Positions 34,602 through 43,300 of a DNA stretch of 64,000 nucleotides are shown here, one piece after another (positions within the stretch are counted from its first letter, which is position 1; each line of letters starts with the position of its first letter). The position numbers and the translations under genes are program-made. The notes beneath the pieces are model-generated. The model did no database searches and was not told the origin of the DNA. It saw nothing but the letters and a program-made list of their open reading frames with translations. Origin of the DNA: Pseudosulfitobacter pseudonitzschiae (GTDB lineage Bacteria > Pseudomonadota > Alphaproteobacteria > Rhodobacterales > Rhodobacteraceae). The stretch spans positions 1 to 64,000 of the forward strand of contig NZ_FQVP01000004.1 in assembly GCF_900129395.1 (NCBI RefSeq), in the 5' to 3' direction.

Positions 34602-35762
34602 TTACGCACCCAGGGCACGCAACAGCTCGCGGCTGATGATGTGACGCTGGATCTCGCTTGTCCCGTCCCAGATCCGTTCGACCCGCGCGTCGCGCCAGAA
34701 CCGTTCCAGCGGATAGTCGTCCATCAACCCCATCCCACCGTGCACCTGTATCGCGGCATCTGTCACCCGCCCCAGCATCTCGCTGGCGAACAGCTTGGCC
34801 GAGGCGATCTCGCGGTTCGCAGGCAGCCCCTTGTCCAGCCGGTCGGCGCTGGCGAGTGTCAGCAGGTCGGCGGCGTCGATCTCGGTGATCATGTCAGCAA
34901 GCTGAAAAGACACGCCCTGAAACTTGCCGATCTTCTGCCCGAACTGTTCCCGCTCGGCGGCGTAGTTCAGCGCATAGTCGAACACGCGCCGCGCGCGGCC
35001 CACGGACATGGTCGCGACGGTGATTCGGGTGGCGTACAGCCAGGTGTTCATCACCTCGAACCCGCCATGCACCTCGCCCAGCACCTGCGCGTCGGGCAGC
35101 CGGCAATCGTCGAACTCGAGGATCATGTTCTTGTAGCCGCGATGCGAGACCGATTTATAGCCATCGCGAATGGTGAAACCCGGCGTTCCCCGATCCACCA
35201 GAAAGGCCGTAATCCTCTTTTTAGGGCCTTTTGGCGTCTGGTCCTCGCCCGTGGCGATGAACACGATGATGAAATCCGCATGGTCCGCGCCCGAAATGAA
35301 ATGTTTGGTGCCGTTCACCACCCAATCACCGCCATCGCGCACCGCGTTGCACTTCATCCCGCGCACGTCCGACCCGGCCCCCGGCTCGGTCATCGCCAGC
35401 GCGTCCATGCGTTCCCCACGCACGGCGGGCATCAGGTAACGGTCGATCTGCTCGCCTTCGCAGGCCATCAGGATGTTCTGGGGCCGCCCGAAGAAATGGT
35501 TCAACGCCATCGACCCGCGTCCCAACTCGCGCTCGACCAGCGCAAACTCAACATGGTTCAACCCCGCGCAGCCGACGCTTTCGGGGAAGTTGCAGGCGTA
35601 GAATCCCAGATCCAGTGTCTTTTGCTTGATCTCCTGCGCAATCTCGGCGGGCACTTCGCCCGTGCGCTCCACCAGTTCCTCGTGCGGGTAAATCTCGTGC
35701 TCGACAAAGCTGCGGACGGTGTCCGCAATCATCGTCTGCTCGTCCGTCAGACCGTAAATCAT
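34602..35762 (-). CDS. Acyl-CoA dehydrogenase
   Basis: This 386-residue flavoenzyme starts at ATG 35762; the frame extends upstream to 35807 without good support. It has the family signatures ALAMTEPGAGSDVRGM (FAD/substrate region) and IQVHGGMGLMDDYPLERFWRDARVERIWDGTSEIQ (split by turns), with the usual glutamate base region near AEREQFGQKIGKFQ. GLTDEQTMIADTVRSFVEHEIYP at the N-terminus resembles crotonobetainyl-CoA reductase/CaiA-like members. It is second in the operon after the class II aldolase gene (13 bases). The acyl substrate is unknown. Confidence 0.93.
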   Translation of the reverse strand: MIYGLTDEQTMIADTVRSFVEHEIYPHEELVERTGEVPAEIAQEIKQKTLDLGFYACNFPESVGCAGLNHVEFALVERELGRGSMALNHFFGRPQNILMACEGEQIDRYLMPAVRGERMDALAMTEPGAGSDVRGMKCNAVRDGGDWVVNGTKHFISGADHADFIIVFIATGEDQTPKGPKKRITAFLVDRGTPGFTIRDGYKSVSHRGYKNMILEFDDCRLPDAQVLGEVHGGFEVMNTWLYATRITVATMSVGRARRVFDYALNYAAEREQFGQKIGKFQGVSFQLADMITEIDAADLLTLASADRLDKGLPANREIASAKLFASEMLGRVTDAAIQVHGGMGLMDDYPLERFWRDARVERIWDGTSEIQRHIISRELLRALGA

Positions 35763-35775
35763 GTGTGTATTCCTA

Positions 35776-36528
35776 TCAGCTCGCGTAGTTCGAGCCTTCT
35801 TCGTCAAGGATGGCTTTCAGCTCGGCCAGATGGCGCAAATCCTGCTCGGGATAGTCTTCGACCTCTTGAGCAGTCTTTTCCGCGACCTCATCCGACAGAA
35901 CCCGCAAGGGCTGTCCGGTTTGCAGCGCGCGAATATAGGTTTCGGCGGCGCGTTCGAAGTAATAGAGCCTGTTAAAGGTTTCCGCGACTGTATCGCCAAT
36001 GATCATCACGCCATGGTTGCCCATGATCATGACCTTTTTCTTCGGATCATCAAACAGGCGCGCACAGCGTTCGCCTTCGTCCTCGAATGCCAGGCCGTTA
36101 TAGCCATCGTCGATCACATAGCGGTTGAAGAAAGTCGCACAGTTCTGGTCGATGGGCGGCAGGCGGCTGTCGGCCAATGATGCCAGCACCGTGGCATGGA
36201 TCGAATGGACGTGCATCGCGCAGCGTGCGTGCGGGCAGTGACGGTGGATGCCGCCATGCAGGCCCCAGGCGGTCGGATCTGCATCGACGCCGACCATGCT
36301 GTCGGGATCATTTGCATCCATCTCGATCAGGTCCGACGCTTTGATGCGTGAAAAATGCATCTGGTTGGGGTTCATCAGAAACTTTGTCCCGTCGTCGTTC
36401 ACTGCCAGCGAAAAATGGTTTGCCACCGCTTCGTGCAGGTTCAGCCGCGCGGTCCAGCGAAAGGCGGCGGCAAGGTCCACGCGCTCCTGCATGTGTTCCA
36501 TATTGGGGCGTATCTGGGTGACGGACAT
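35776..36528 (-). CDS. Class II aldolase/adducin family protein
   Basis: This 250-residue zinc-dependent aldolase or decarboxylase fold protein has metal-ligand histidines in HCPHARCAMHVHSIHATVLA and a third in GNHGVMIIG. ARLNLHEAVANHFSLAV is the phosphate/substrate region; NHFS here replaces the sugar-aldolase GNxS loop, so a non-sugar-phosphate substrate is likely. It is the first gene of the catabolic operon that continues to caiD and is divergent from a LysR gene whose palindromic site lies 80-96 bases upstream of its start. Confidence 0.88.
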   Translation of the reverse strand: MSVTQIRPNMEHMQERVDLAAAFRWTARLNLHEAVANHFSLAVNDDGTKFLMNPNQMHFSRIKASDLIEMDANDPDSMVGVDADPTAWGLHGGIHRHCPHARCAMHVHSIHATVLASLADSRLPPIDQNCATFFNRYVIDDGYNGLAFEDEGERCARLFDDPKKKVMIMGNHGVMIIGDTVAETFNRLYYFERAAETYIRALQTGQPLRVLSDEVAEKTAQEVEDYPEQDLRHLAELKAILDEEGSNYAS

Positions 36529-36607
36529 GGGTCAGTTCTCCGGTTGTGGTTTTGCGTATGGTGGCGAGGGCGGGACCGGATGGCCAACGAAAAAACTGTC
36601 GCCATAG

Positions 36608-36624
36608 CATTAGCAATGCTAATG
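36608..36624. promoter_or_regulatory. LysR-type operator palindrome
   Basis: CATTAGCA-A-TGCTAATG is a perfect 8-bp inverted repeat around one base and contains the LysR-type T-N11-A core TTAGCAATGCTAA. It lies 8 bases before the lysR ATG at 36633 and 80-96 bases upstream of the aldolase start, a position suited to both autorepression and control of the divergent operon. Confidence 0.7.
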
Positions 36625-36632
36625 ACTGGATT

Positions 36633-37553
36633 ATGAATACCCGCGCCCTGCCCCCTCTGAACCAACTGCGCGCCTTCGAGGCGGCGGCGCGGCACCTGTC
36701 GTTCACCGCAGCGGCGGGCGAGTTGAACATGACGCAAAGCGCGGTCAGTCAGCAGATCAAATCGCTTGAGAGCTATCTGGGACAGCCGCTGTTTTATCGC
36801 CGCCCACGGGCGCTGGAACTGACGGTGACCGGGTTGAATTACCTGCCCGTTGTGCGCGACGCCTTTCAGACGCTCAGCCGGGGCACGCGGATGCTGGTCG
36901 ATGGCGATGCGCGGGATGCCTTGCAGGTCCAGTGTAACCTGACCTTTGCGACCTGCTGGCTGGCGCCACGCCTGCCACGCCTGTATGCGCGCCACCCCGA
37001 CCTGCACATGCAAATCAACACCGCGATCTGGGACCCGATGGAACGCGGTGACATGGCAGATATCGAAATCCGGCTCCTGATGGCCCCCGCCCGCGACCGG
37101 CCCGCGACGCGGCTGACCTGGGACCGTTTCTACCCGGTTTGCGCGCCCGGTTATCAGGTGTCGCTGGCCGATATCACCCGGCACCGCCTGTTTTACTGCA
37201 CCGCGATGCTGACCACATGGGACGCATGGGCCGAAGGCGCGGGCCTGCCCACCGCGCAGGGTCCGCGTGTCACCCATGCGCAGGTTCTGGCCACCGCCAT
37301 GGCCGCCGCCGAAGCAGGCGCGGGACTGGCGATGACCCATGATTGCGCCGCGTCCCACGCGATTGCACAGGGCCGCCTTGTGCGTCCGTTTGCCGAATCT
37401 GCACGGATGCACGAGGCCTACTACCTGTCACTGGGGCCGCAGGCGGAGAACAACACGCAGGCGCACGCCTTTGCCGCGTGGATCAAGGCAGAGATGGCTG
37501 CAGATTACCCTTTGTCAGGCTCTGATATCGGCCCCGACGGCACCCAGGCATAG
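36633..37553 (+). CDS. LysR-family transcriptional regulator (GcvA-like)
   Basis: The 306-residue protein begins at ATG 36633. The N-terminal winged helix (residues 6-65) reads PLNQLRAFEAAARHLSFTAAAGELNMTQSAVSQQIKSLESYLGQPLF (split by turns), the GcvA/AmpR-like form. A type 2 periplasmic-binding-like effector domain follows. It diverges from the aldolase-acyl-CoA dehydrogenase operon and has a perfect T-N11-A palindrome just before its start, so it is the likely regulator of that operon and of itself. The inducer is unknown, probably a pathway acid or CoA-derived intermediate. Its 3' end overlaps the convergent VOC gene by 49 bases. Confidence 0.92.
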   Translation: MNTRALPPLNQLRAFEAAARHLSFTAAAGELNMTQSAVSQQIKSLESYLGQPLFYRRPRALELTVTGLNYLPVVRDAFQTLSRGTRMLVDGDARDALQVQCNLTFATCWLAPRLPRLYARHPDLHMQINTAIWDPMERGDMADIEIRLLMAPARDRPATRLTWDRFYPVCAPGYQVSLADITRHRLFYCTAMLTTWDAWAEGAGLPTAQGPRVTHAQVLATAMAAAEAGAGLAMTHDCAASHAIAQGRLVRPFAESARMHEAYYLSLGPQAENNTQAHAFAAWIKAEMAADYPLSGSDIGPDGTQA

Positions 37554-37942
37554 CCGTCGGCGCACAGGATGTATGCCTCGCGCAGTCCGTGTGGTTTGTC
37601 GGTCGCGGGTTGCAGGATCGTGGCCCCGACGCCCTGCGCCCGCAGAACAGCCGCATCCGCATCGGTGTCGTAGAGACGGATTTCCAACCCTGCGCCGCGC
37701 GGCGGGTTCTCGGGCAAAAGCCCTTGCAGCGGGTTGGAATGATAGGTGCCGTCACTGTGCAGCTGGAACAGCTGGTCACCGTATACCATGATCGCGAAAT
37801 CACTCGAAACACGGTGCGCAGTCATTTCGAAAACAGTCTCTAAGAAGGCCACATGCGCCCGCACATCCCGCACCAGCAGGTTCAGGCCCATGCCCCGCAA
37901 GCTGCGGCCAAAGGTGTCGGCGTCAACGGTTTCATAATCCAT
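37505..37942 (-). CDS. VOC (glyoxalase/bleomycin-resistance) family protein
   Basis: The 145-residue protein has paired beta-alpha-beta-beta-beta modules: MGLNLLVRDVRAHVAFLETVFEMTAHRVSSDFAIMVYGDQLFQLH (split by turns) and GAGLEIRLYDTDADAAVLRAQGVGATIL. The two halves give the half-site fold that dimerises or closes on itself. Metal ligands typical of glyoxalase I are not clearly placed. Function unknown. Its last 49 bases overlap the lysR 3' end on the other strand. Confidence 0.8.
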   Translation of the reverse strand: MDYETVDADTFGRSLRGMGLNLLVRDVRAHVAFLETVFEMTAHRVSSDFAIMVYGDQLFQLHSDGTYHSNPLQGLLPENPPRGAGLEIRLYDTDADAAVLRAQGVGATILQPATDKPHGLREAYILCADGYAWVPSGPISEPDKG

Positions 37943-37977
37943 ACCGCACCGTCACCAAGCCGCGCCGACGCGTCAAG

Positions 37978-38403
37978 TCATTCCGGAAGGCGCACACCGT
38001 CGGCGTCGATCAACATATCGCCGTTTTCCTTGGCATAGGGTGCGTGTGGCCAGTTGGGCAGCAGGTCCAGAACCTTACCGGATGGACGGCACAGCCGCAC
38101 GCCGCCCGCGCAGGCAACGATGGGGCGATTGACAAGGATCGGATGGGCCACCATCGCGTCCAGCAACGTGTCGTCGCTGACCCCATCCTCAAGCAGCCCC
38201 ATTTCAGCCGCCGGAGACTTGGACACGCGCAACGCGTCACGCGGCGTCAACCCGGCAGCGGCAAATAGCGCCAGCAGTTGCGGGCGGGTCCATCCGGCGT
38301 CGAGATATTCGATGACGGTCGGGTCATAGCCCGCATCACGGGCAATCTGCACCACATTCCGAGAGGTGCCACAGGCGGCGTTGTGAAAGATGACGATATC
38401 CAT
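37978..38403 (-). CDS. arsC: Arsenate reductase, glutaredoxin-dependent type
   Basis: The 141-residue ArsC-family protein begins at ATG 38403 (MDIVIFHNAACGTSRN). The catalytic cysteine lies in HNAACGTSRNVVQIARDAG, and the family arginines are present in VNRPIVA, with PSGKVLDLLP at the C-terminus. It reduces arsenate to arsenite with glutathione and glutaredoxin. No ars operon genes (arsB, arsR, acr3) are nearby, so a housekeeping or YfgD-like role is possible. It diverges from the adenine deaminase gene with 87 bases between starts. Confidence 0.9.
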   Translation of the reverse strand: MDIVIFHNAACGTSRNVVQIARDAGYDPTVIEYLDAGWTRPQLLALFAAAGLTPRDALRVSKSPAAEMGLLEDGVSDDTLLDAMVAHPILVNRPIVACAGGVRLCRPSGKVLDLLPNWPHAPYAKENGDMLIDADGVRLPE

Positions 38404-38490
38404 GAACAGCCTTTGCCGCAGTTTCATGACGTTTTCAAGAATGCGAATACAGCCCCTTGCACCCGCCCGCGACTTTGGAACAAATGGGGC

Positions 38491-40293
38491 ATGGAACATA
38501 TCCCCTTCCCCTCATGGCCCGATGTGGCCGCCGACCTGATCGCCGTGGCCGCGGGCCGCACGCCTGCGCAGACCGTTATCAAGGGTGGCAAATGGGTCAA
38601 CGTCCACACCCGCGAGGTTCTGGATGGTCATGACATTGCCATCACCCACGGACGCATCGCCTGTGTGGTGCCCGACGCCAGCTATTGCACCGGCCCCGAC
38701 ACGGAACTGATCGAAGCCAACGGGCGCTACATGATCCCGGGCCTGTGTGACGCGCACATGCACATCGAAAGCGGTATGCTGACGCCAGCGGAGTTTGCTC
38801 GCGCTGTCATCCCGCACGGCACCACCAGCATGTTCACCGACCCGCACGAGATTGCCAACGTGCTGGGCCTGGAGGGCGTGCGGATGATGCACGACGAGGC
38901 GCTGTTGCAGCCGGTGAACATCTTTACCCAGATGCCCAGCTGTGCGCCCAGCGCACCGGGCATGGAAACCACCGGCTTTGAAATCTCGCCCGAGGACGTG
39001 GCCGAGGCGATGGCGTGGCCTGGCATCATCGGTCTGGGCGAAATGATGAACTTTCCGGGTGTCAGCAATGCCGACCCCAAGATGCTGGCCGAGATTGCCG
39101 CAACCCAGCGGGCGGGCAAGACCGTCGGCGGGCATTATGCCTCGCCCGATCTGGGGCCGGCCTTTGCGGGCTATGTGGCGGGCGGCCCGGCCGACGACCA
39201 CGAGGGCACCTGCGAGGCGGACGCGATTGCGCGGATGCGGCAGGGGATGCGGTCGATGATCCGGCTGGGCAGCGCGTGGTACGATGTGCAAAGCCAGATC
39301 ACCGCGATCACCGAAAAAGGGCTGGACCCGCGCAACATGATCCTGTGCACCGACGATTGCCATTCCGGCACGCTGGTGAACGACGGACACATGAACCGCG
39401 TTGTACGCCATGCCATCGCGTGTGGATGCGATCCGCTGGTGGCCTTGCAGATGGCGACGATCAACACCGCCACCCACTTTGGCCTGGAGCGCGAAATCGG
39501 CTCGCTGACGCCAGGGCGGCGGGCGGATGTGATCCTGACGTCGGACCTGAAAACTCTGCCGATTGAACAGGTGATCGCGCGGGGCAAAACAGTCTCTATC
39601 AATGGTGAAATCACGGTTGATTGCCCGCATTACGACTGGCCTGACACCGCACGACAGACGGTGAACATGGCGCGCGACCTGACTGCGGATGACTTTCGCA
39701 TTGCCGCCCCCAAGGGTGCCAATGCTGTCACTGCCAACGTGATCGGCGTGGTCGAAAACCAGGCCCCGACCAAGGCCCTGCAATTCGAACTGCCGGTCAC
39801 CGAAGGTCGGGTTCAGGCCACGGGTGAGGTGTGTCAGATCGCGCTGGTCGAACGACACCGGGCTACCGGCGGTGTGGTGAACGCTTTTGTCTCGGGGTTT
39901 GGGTACGCGGGTCCAATGGCCATGGCATCGACCGTGGCACATGACAGCCACCATATGATCGTGGTCGGCACCGACGCCGACAACATGGCACTGGCCGCCA
40001 ACCGCTTGCGCGAGGTTGGGGGTGGTATCACCGTGTTCAAGGACGGCACCGAACTGGCGCTGGTGGATCTGCCGATTGCCGGTCTGATGTCCGACAGCCC
40101 CGCGCAAGAGGTCGCCGCCAATGCCGATGCGATGATGGAGGCCATGCGCGCCTGTGGCTGCACGCTGAACAACGCCTATATGCAGCATTCGCTGCTGGCG
40201 CTGGTGGTGATCCCCGAACTGCGCATTTCGGACCGTGGCCTGGTCGATGTGCGTACCTTTGAATTCAAGCCCGTGATAGAGACACATACATGA
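38491..40293 (+). CDS. ade: Adenine deaminase
   Basis: The 600-residue metal-dependent amidohydrolase converts adenine to hypoxanthine and ammonia. ATG 38491 is chosen; the frame is open upstream through the arsC region. The N-terminal beta domain is followed by the amidohydrolase barrel with MIPGLCDAHMHIESGMLTPAEFA (split by turns), HGTTSMFTDPHEIANVLG, GHYASPDLG, and ILCTDDCHSGTLVNDGHM; the family C-terminal domain includes AHDSHHMIVVGTDADNM. The stop overlaps the start of the AMP nucleosidase gene by 4 bases. Together they turn AMP into hypoxanthine plus ribose-5-phosphate. Confidence 0.97.
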   Translation: MEHIPFPSWPDVAADLIAVAAGRTPAQTVIKGGKWVNVHTREVLDGHDIAITHGRIACVVPDASYCTGPDTELIEANGRYMIPGLCDAHMHIESGMLTPAEFARAVIPHGTTSMFTDPHEIANVLGLEGVRMMHDEALLQPVNIFTQMPSCAPSAPGMETTGFEISPEDVAEAMAWPGIIGLGEMMNFPGVSNADPKMLAEIAATQRAGKTVGGHYASPDLGPAFAGYVAGGPADDHEGTCEADAIARMRQGMRSMIRLGSAWYDVQSQITAITEKGLDPRNMILCTDDCHSGTLVNDGHMNRVVRHAIACGCDPLVALQMATINTATHFGLEREIGSLTPGRRADVILTSDLKTLPIEQVIARGKTVSINGEITVDCPHYDWPDTARQTVNMARDLTADDFRIAAPKGANAVTANVIGVVENQAPTKALQFELPVTEGRVQATGEVCQIALVERHRATGGVVNAFVSGFGYAGPMAMASTVAHDSHHMIVVGTDADNMALAANRLREVGGGITVFKDGTELALVDLPIAGLMSDSPAQEVAANADAMMEAMRACGCTLNNAYMQHSLLALVVIPELRISDRGLVDVRTFEFKPVIETHT

Positions 40294-41753
40294 CCCGCAT
40301 TCTGACACCGGACGATGGCCACCCGCGCAGCTTTACCGATGCGACCGCCGCCGTGGACTATCTGCAAGAGCTGTACACCACTGCCACAACCTTCCTGCGT
40401 GCGCAGTTCCTGAGTGCGATGTCCGACGGAGCACCCGATGCGCGCGTGCGGGCGTTCTACCCCGAGGTGCGCGTGACAACGCTAAGCTATGCCCAGATCG
40501 ACACGCGGCTGAGCTTTGGCTACGTCCCCACGCCTGGCACCTATGCCACGACGATCACCCGGCCCGACCTGTTCCGCAATTACCTGATCCAGCAGATCGG
40601 CCTGCTGATCGACCATCACGGCCAGCCCGTGCACATCGGGGCATCGGACACGCCGATCCCGGTGCATTTCGCCGTTGGCTCGGATGCCGCCATTCAGGTG
40701 CCGCAACAGGGGGCGGCCAGTTTCACTCTGCGCGACGTCTTTGACGTACCGGACCTGTCGACCACCAGTGACGACATCGTGAACGGCACCTTTGCCCCCA
40801 GCGATGGCGTCGGCCCGCTGGCCCCGTTCACCGCACAGCGCATCGATTATTCGCTGGCGCGGCTGGCCCATTACACTGCAACCGATCCCGAGCATTTCCA
40901 GAACTTTGTCCTGTTCACGAACTACCAGTTCTATGTCTCGGAATTCGAAGCCTTTGCCCGCGCGCAACTGGACGACCCCGACAGCGGCTATACCGCCTTT
41001 GTCTCGACCGGCAACGCCCAGATCACGGCGGGTGACCAGCCGCTGACCGAACCGGCCAAGCTGCCGCAAATGCCGACCTATCACCTCAAACGGAAGGACG
41101 GCAGCGGCATCACGCTGGTGAACATCGGCATCGGCCCCTCGAATGCCAAGACCGCCACCGACCATATCGCGGTGCTGCGTCCGCACGCGTGGCTGATGGT
41201 CGGGCACTGCGCCGGTTTGCGCAATTCGCAGGCCTTGGGTGATTTCGTGCTGGCCCACGCCTATCTGCGCGAAGATCACGTGTTGGACGACGATCTGCCA
41301 GTCTGGATTCCGATCCCGGCGCTGGCAGAAATCCAGATTGCGCTGGAACAGGCGGTGGGCGAGGTGACCGCGCTGGAAGGGTTCGACCTGAAGCGGATCA
41401 TGCGTACTGGCACCGTTGCAACCATCGACAACCGCAACTGGGAACTGCGCGACCAATCCGGCCCGGTCGCCCGCCTGTCGCAATCGCGCGCCGTTGCGCT
41501 GGATATGGAAAGCGCCACGATTGCCGCCAACGGCTACCGGTTCCGCGTGCCTTACGGCACCTTGCTGTGCGTGTCGGACAAGCCCCTGCACGGCGAGCTT
41601 AAGCTGCCCGGCATGGCGTCCGAGTTCTATACGACACAGGTGCAACGCCACCTGATGATCGGAATTCGCGCCATGGAACGGTTGCGCAAGATGCCCTTGG
41701 AACGTATTCACAGCCGGAAATTGAGGTCTTTTGACGAGACCGCCTTCCTCTGA
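40290..41753 (+). CDS. amn: AMP nucleosidase
   Basis: This 487-residue enzyme hydrolyses AMP to adenine and ribose-5-phosphate. The N-terminal AMP-binding domain (residues 1-175) carries YAQIDTRLSFGYVPTPGTYATTITRPDLF (split by turns). The C-terminal phosphorylase-fold domain has NIGIGPSNAKTATDHIAVLRPHAWLMVGHCAGLRNSQ (split by turns), with later ALDMESATIAANGYRFRVPYGTLLCVSDKPLHGE (split by turns), which holds the catalytic Asp/Glu region. It is translationally coupled to ade, making an AMP-to-hypoxanthine module for purine salvage or nitrogen scavenging. Confidence 0.97.
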   Translation: MTRILTPDDGHPRSFTDATAAVDYLQELYTTATTFLRAQFLSAMSDGAPDARVRAFYPEVRVTTLSYAQIDTRLSFGYVPTPGTYATTITRPDLFRNYLIQQIGLLIDHHGQPVHIGASDTPIPVHFAVGSDAAIQVPQQGAASFTLRDVFDVPDLSTTSDDIVNGTFAPSDGVGPLAPFTAQRIDYSLARLAHYTATDPEHFQNFVLFTNYQFYVSEFEAFARAQLDDPDSGYTAFVSTGNAQITAGDQPLTEPAKLPQMPTYHLKRKDGSGITLVNIGIGPSNAKTATDHIAVLRPHAWLMVGHCAGLRNSQALGDFVLAHAYLREDHVLDDDLPVWIPIPALAEIQIALEQAVGEVTALEGFDLKRIMRTGTVATIDNRNWELRDQSGPVARLSQSRAVALDMESATIAANGYRFRVPYGTLLCVSDKPLHGELKLPGMASEFYTTQVQRHLMIGIRAMERLRKMPLERIHSRKLRSFDETAFL

Positions 41754-41813
41754 TCGGCGAAATCCGGGGAAAATCGGCAGAAACAAGCGAAAAAAGAACG
41801 ATTACCGCTTGTC

Positions 41814-41843
41814 TTGAACCGCTATTCGTTGTGTTCATATACA
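41814..41843 (+). promoter_or_regulatory. Candidate promoter of the HU gene
   Basis: TTGAAC (41814-41819), an 18-base spacer and TATACA (41838-41843) resemble a sigma70-type promoter 60 bases before the HU ATG at 41905. Other hexamer choices with shorter spacers exist. Confidence 0.4.
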
Positions 41844-41904
41844 ACATTCCGTTACTCTACGGGCGTGAGGCCCTATAATTCGGGCGGACGAAGGAGACCA
41901 TAAA

Positions 41905-42192
41905 ATGGCAAAACCAATGACAAAGACCCAACTCGTCGCCGCACTGGCCGAGGACATGGGGACAGACAAGAAATCCGCAGGCGCAGCACTGGATGCAGTT
42001 TGCGCGCTGATCACACGTGAAGTGTCCGGCGGCGGTGCCGTCACCCTGCCCGGCGTTGGCAAAATCTATTGCCGCGAGCGCCCCGAGCGCATGGTGCGCA
42101 ACCCTGCCACCGGCGAGCAGTTCAAGAAAGAAGCCGACAAGGTTGTCAAAATGACAATCGCCAAAGCGCTGAAAGACAGCGTGAACGGCTGA
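41905..42192 (+). CDS. hup: HU-family DNA-binding protein
   Basis: This 95-residue histone-like protein has an N-terminal helical dimerisation part (MTKTQLVAALAEDMGTDKKSAGAALDAVCALI split by turns) and a beta-arm region with the conserved RNPATGEQF tip that intercalates in the minor groove. The C-terminal helix is KVVKMTIAKALKD. The central KIYCRERPERMV differs from classic HU in having Cys and acidic residues. It has its own promoter region and a strong terminator, so it is monocistronic. HU versus IHF is decided by length and the absence of the IHF-specific insertions; which HU paralogue it is remains open. Confidence 0.93.
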   Translation: MAKPMTKTQLVAALAEDMGTDKKSAGAALDAVCALITREVSGGGAVTLPGVGKIYCRERPERMVRNPATGEQFKKEADKVVKMTIAKALKDSVNG

Positions 42193-42216
42193 TCTTGTCT
42201 GAGACATGATTTCGGC

Positions 42217-42242
42217 AAAGGGTCGCCCTCGGGCGGCCCTTT
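42217..42242 (+). terminator. Terminator of the HU gene
   Basis: AAAGGGTCGCCC (42217-42228) pairs with GGGCGGCCCTTT (42231-42242), one mismatch, followed by TGTTGTTTC. It lies 25 bases after the HU stop. Confidence 0.85.
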
Positions 42243-42354
42243 GTTGTTTCGGGGCATAAGGCATCAAACTGCATTACTCAGCCTGCGCCTTGCCCCTTGG
42301 CCGCAATTGGGAAAAGGTCGCCAGAACGGACAACCACAGGACGCGACACCCAAC

Positions 42355-43224
42355 ATGGACTTCAAAGCAATCCTGATGGGCGTCGTGTTCGCCTTTATCT
42401 GGTCCTCGGCCTTTACCTCGGCGCGGATCATCGTGACCGATGCGTCACCGCTGGCGGCGCTGTCGTTGCGGTTCTTTCTGTCAGGCATCATCGGCGTGAT
42501 CATCGCCCGGATGATGGGCCAAAGCTGGAACCTGACCCGGAACCAGTGGCGGGCAACCTTTGTGTTCGGCCTGTGCCAGAACGCCATCTATCTGGGGCTG
42601 AACTTTTACGCGGTGCAGACCGTGCAGGCGTCGCTGGCGTCGATCATCGCGTCGACCATGCCCCTGATGGTCGCGGCGGCCGGCTGGATCGTGTTTCGCG
42701 ACAGGCTGCCGCTGTTCGGGGTGATCGGGTTGCTGATGGGCATTGTCGGCGTCGTCATCATCATGTCGGCACGCATGGACGCCGGTGCGGACATGCGCGG
42801 GGTCGCCTTGTGCATCCTCGGAGCCGTCTCGCTGACCGTCGCCACGCTGTCGATGCGCGGCGCGTCGTCGGGCGGCAACCTGATGATGGTCGTCGGCCTG
42901 CAAATGTTCGTGGGCGCCGGTGTGCTGGCCGTGGCTTCGGCACTGACCGAAACGCTTCGATTCAATCCGACACCCCAGTTCTTTGCCGCGTTCGCATACA
43001 CCATGTTCGCGCCCGGGCTGCTGGCCACTTACATCTGGTTTTCGCTGGTCCAGCGCATCGGTGCCGTCAAGGCGGCAACCTTCCATTTTCTCAACCCGTT
43101 CTTTGGCGTGGCTGTCGCCGCTGTCCTGCTGGGCGAAAAGCTGGGCGCGCATGATATTCTGGGTGTGGTGATCATCGGACTGGGCATTCTTGCGGTACAA
43201 CTGTCACGCGCGACAAAAACCTGA
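42355..43224 (+). CDS. EamA/DMT-family transporter
   Basis: The 289-residue inner-membrane protein has about ten helices in two EamA repeats. It begins at ATG 42355 (MDFKAILMGVVFAFIWSSAF), the usual start of this exporter subfamily; the frame is open further upstream through the HU terminator. Repeat ends are ASIIASTMPLMVAAAGWIVF and FHFLNPFFGVAVAAVLLGEKLG. The substrate is unknown, with amino acids or other metabolites possible. It is unrelated in position to the other DMT gene (21552-22493). Confidence 0.9.
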   Translation: MDFKAILMGVVFAFIWSSAFTSARIIVTDASPLAALSLRFFLSGIIGVIIARMMGQSWNLTRNQWRATFVFGLCQNAIYLGLNFYAVQTVQASLASIIASTMPLMVAAAGWIVFRDRLPLFGVIGLLMGIVGVVIIMSARMDAGADMRGVALCILGAVSLTVATLSMRGASSGGNLMMVVGLQMFVGAGVLAVASALTETLRFNPTPQFFAAFAYTMFAPGLLATYIWFSLVQRIGAVKAATFHFLNPFFGVAVAAVLLGEKLGAHDILGVVIIGLGILAVQLSRATKT

Positions 43225-43300
43225 TCCGGCTGTATTGCGCACCATTGAGCCCCGCGCGTCGCTGCCGTTAGACTGTTTGCGTATTCAACCGGAGCCTTTG

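Noticed and set aside
37978-38403. Arsenic-resistance island
   Set aside because: arsC stands alone, with no arsR, arsB, acr3 or arsH gene around it, and base composition matches the core.
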